Below, in pieces: positions 62,213 through 64,000 of a stretch of DNA of 64,000 bases (position 1 is its first letter; each line of letters begins with the position of its first letter). This DNA is from SHZI01 sp041396045 (lineage in GTDB: Bacteria > Pseudomonadota > Gammaproteobacteria > Steroidobacterales > GCA-2729495): contig JAWKZI010000003.1 in NCBI GenBank assembly GCA_041396045.1, positions 62,001 through 126,000 of the forward strand. The letters run 5' to 3'. Under the pieces are notes generated by a model that had not been told where the DNA came from, made no database searches, and saw only the letters and a list, made by a program, of their open reading frames with translations. Position numbers and translations under genes: made by a program.

Positions 62213-62300
62213 GGCCGTCTTTCCCGTTGGTTCATGTAGGTGTAAAAAGTAGTGGCTCAATGACCGGTGTTGTTGCGGCAGGTGCTAACGCCACTTGCCG

Positions 62301-63950
62301 TCAGGGCAGCTTCTCGTACGCTGGCAAGGTCAGAAACTCATCAAATTCGGGCTGACGAATCATGTCGCCGAACAATGCCGCAGCGGCCTCGAAGTGGCCG
62401 CTTGCGAAGCGCTCTCCGCCCACTTCACTGACGATTACGGCCAGTTCTTCCTTCAGTGCGCTATCGAAGCGGGCAGCCGTTATCAGCTGACCGTCGGTCG
62501 TTTGTGCGCCGTGACGGATCCATTGCCAGATCTGCGCTCTCGAAATCTCGGCTGTCGCTGCGTCTTCCATGAGGTGATAGAGGGGAACACAGCCCTGGCC
62601 GCCGAGCCAGGCTTCAACGTACTGCACGCCCACCCGGATATTGTGACGAAAACCCTCATCGGTAATCGCGCCATCGGGAACTTCCAGCAAATCTGCAGCG
62701 GTCACTGCAGCATCGTCACGCATAACCTCAAGCTGGTTGGGTCCGGTCATGACCGAGTTGAAGGCATCCAGTGCAATCTCGGCCAGTCCAGGATGGGCGA
62801 TCCATGTCCCGTCGTGACCGGCCCTGGCCTCGCGTAACTTGTCGGCCCGCACTCGGGCCATCGCTGCCTCATTGGCAGACGGATCGTTCTTGATCGGTAT
62901 CTGCGCTGCCATGCCGCCCATGGCATGCGCCCCACGCCGATGGCAGGTCCGTATCAGCAGGTCTACGTAGGACTGCAGGAAGTGCCGGTCCATCGACACG
63001 CTGCCACGGTCCGGCAACACAAAGTCACCACGGTTCCGGAATTTCTTGATGTAACTGAAAATATAGTCCCAGCGGCCACAATTGAGGCCAGCAGAGTGCT
63101 CACGCAACTCGTAAAGGATTTCGTCCATCTCGAAGGCCGCCAGAATCGTCTCGATCAGGACGGTGGCCTTGATCGTTCCGCGTTTCATGCCCAGCCAGTC
63201 CTGCGCACTGACAAAGACATCGTTCCACAACCGGGCTTCGAGATGACTCTCCAGTTTCGGCAGATAAAAATACGGACCCGTACCACGAGCAGCCAACGCC
63301 TCATGGTTGTTGGCCAGATACACAGCGAAATCGAACAAGGAGGCCGAGATGGCTTCCCCATCGACCAGCACATGCTTCTCCGGCAGGTGCCAGCCACGAG
63401 GGCGAACGAGCAACGTTGCAGTCTGCTCGTTCAGACGGTATTGCTTGCCGGTTCGCGGGTCGTTGAAACTGATGGTGCGATCGGTCGCGTCCTTGAGGTT
63501 CTGCTGACCGTGCGCGATGTTGTGCCAGGTCGGCGCGCAGGAGTCCTCAAAGTCGGCCATAAAGGTGAGCGCCCTGGAATTCAGCGCATTGATCATCATC
63601 TTGCGTTCGACCGGGCCGGTTATCTCCACCCTGCGGTCTTCCAGATCAGGCGGCACCGGAGCCACCCGCCATGAGTCAGCCCGAATGCCCCGGTTGTCGG
63701 GCAGAAAGTCCGGCAGGTTGCCTGCGTCCAGCAATGCCTGCCGGTGCCGACGCGCGGCCAGCAGGTCTACCCGACGGCGGTTGAAGTTCCGGTGCAGGAA
63801 GGCCGCCAGAGACAATGCGCGCTCGCCAAATGCACCTTTGGCATCCTCCGGGATGGCGGCCTGCACCATGGCCGGCGCGCCGTCAGCCGGTCTGGCCGTG
63901 GCTTTTTTTGCCGGAATATTTCCTGCTGTAGTGGTTCTTGCTGTTTCCAT
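62301..63950 (-). CDS. aceB: Malate synthase A
   Basis: 549 residues, the usual length of malate synthase A, which condenses glyoxylate with acetyl-CoA. Conserved blocks are NALNSRALTFMADFEDSCAPTW, PRGWHLPEKHVLVDGE, GTIKATVLIETILAAFEMDEILYELREHSAGLNCGRWDYIFS (catalytic Glu/Arg region), MGGMAAQIPIKND and GVQYVEAWLGGQGCVPLYHLMEDAATAEISRAQIWQWI. The N-terminal ~30 residues are Ala/Thr/Pro-rich and probably unstructured. It is the first gene of the aceB-aceA-aceK cluster (88-bp gap to aceA); the promoter lies mostly outside the window. Confidence 0.95.
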   Translation of the reverse strand: METARTTTAGNIPAKKATARPADGAPAMVQAAIPEDAKGAFGERALSLAAFLHRNFNRRRVDLLAARRHRQALLDAGNLPDFLPDNRGIRADSWRVAPVPPDLEDRRVEITGPVERKMMINALNSRALTFMADFEDSCAPTWHNIAHGQQNLKDATDRTISFNDPRTGKQYRLNEQTATLLVRPRGWHLPEKHVLVDGEAISASLFDFAVYLANNHEALAARGTGPYFYLPKLESHLEARLWNDVFVSAQDWLGMKRGTIKATVLIETILAAFEMDEILYELREHSAGLNCGRWDYIFSYIKKFRNRGDFVLPDRGSVSMDRHFLQSYVDLLIRTCHRRGAHAMGGMAAQIPIKNDPSANEAAMARVRADKLREARAGHDGTWIAHPGLAEIALDAFNSVMTGPNQLEVMRDDAAVTAADLLEVPDGAITDEGFRHNIRVGVQYVEAWLGGQGCVPLYHLMEDAATAEISRAQIWQWIRHGAQTTDGQLITAARFDSALKEELAVIVSEVGGERFASGHFEAAAALFGDMIRQPEFDEFLTLPAYEKLP

Positions 63951-64000
63951 TGACCCAGTCTACGATTAGTCTCGCGGTAAATTTCACATCGAAAATTTCA

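Overview
The window is a GC-rich chromosomal segment from a Gram-negative bacterium, most likely a gammaproteobacterium. The evidence is a TonB-dependent receptor, OmpA-type lipoproteins, a complete minor-pilin block (fimT-pilV-pilW-pilX-pilY1-pilE), an aceB-aceA-aceK glyoxylate-bypass cluster, DusB, PurT and a VPLPA-CTERM surface protein. I cannot place it below class. There are no rRNA, tRNA or CRISPR loci, no recognisable insertion sequence or phage gene, and no gene-free stretch longer than about 230 bases.

Layout. 0-8 kb looks catabolic: receptor tail, an exported ASCH-domain protein, a methyltransferase, a GPH-type symporter, a Tat-exported flavin amine oxidase, and two adjacent nitrilase-superfamily genes, the first of which has lost two of its three catalytic residues. 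7.9-14.6 kb holds three envelope OmpA/DUF4398 genes, an exported NmrA-like protein, dusB and a YyaL-type protein. 14.6-21.3 kb is the type IV minor-pilin operon. 21.4-24.8 kb carries a VPLPA-CTERM protein, a nucleotidase, small proteins and a TauE-type permease. 25-34 kb has a decayed molybdenum hydroxylase gene, an SDR, a broken tannase, an rhlE-type helicase and a modBC/modA molybdate transporter. 34-42 kb has a DUF748 protein, a KefB-like antiporter coupled to a carbonic-anhydrase-like gene, a NYN-domain protein and a PQQ-type beta-propeller. 42-50 kb is the most unusual region: three tandem paralogues of an exported, Met/His-tagged protein that I read as a two-domain class II chelatase (CbiX/CbiK fold), in two operons with a UbiD decarboxylase, an esterase and a serine hydrolase, plus a visible footprint of the duplication. 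50-58 kb has purT, a MerR regulator, an Ada/AlkA-ogt DNA-repair pair and a Zn/Cd-type P-ATPase with a good MerR-type operator. 59-64 kb is the glyoxylate-bypass cluster.

A strong caveat concerns sequence quality. From about 25 kb to 62 kb at least twelve genes are interrupted by 1-nt indels that can be located exactly because both sides of the protein remain well conserved. They include conserved genes such as rhlE and aceA, and at least one indel lies in a G-run where a paralogue in the same window has one more G. No obvious frameshift is seen before 24.8 kb. Many of these are therefore more likely read or assembly errors than true pseudogenes; the iorB-like and P-ATPase genes, with about five shifts each, are the ones most likely to be really decayed. 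Names and functions below are read from sequence motifs and family knowledge, without any database search.
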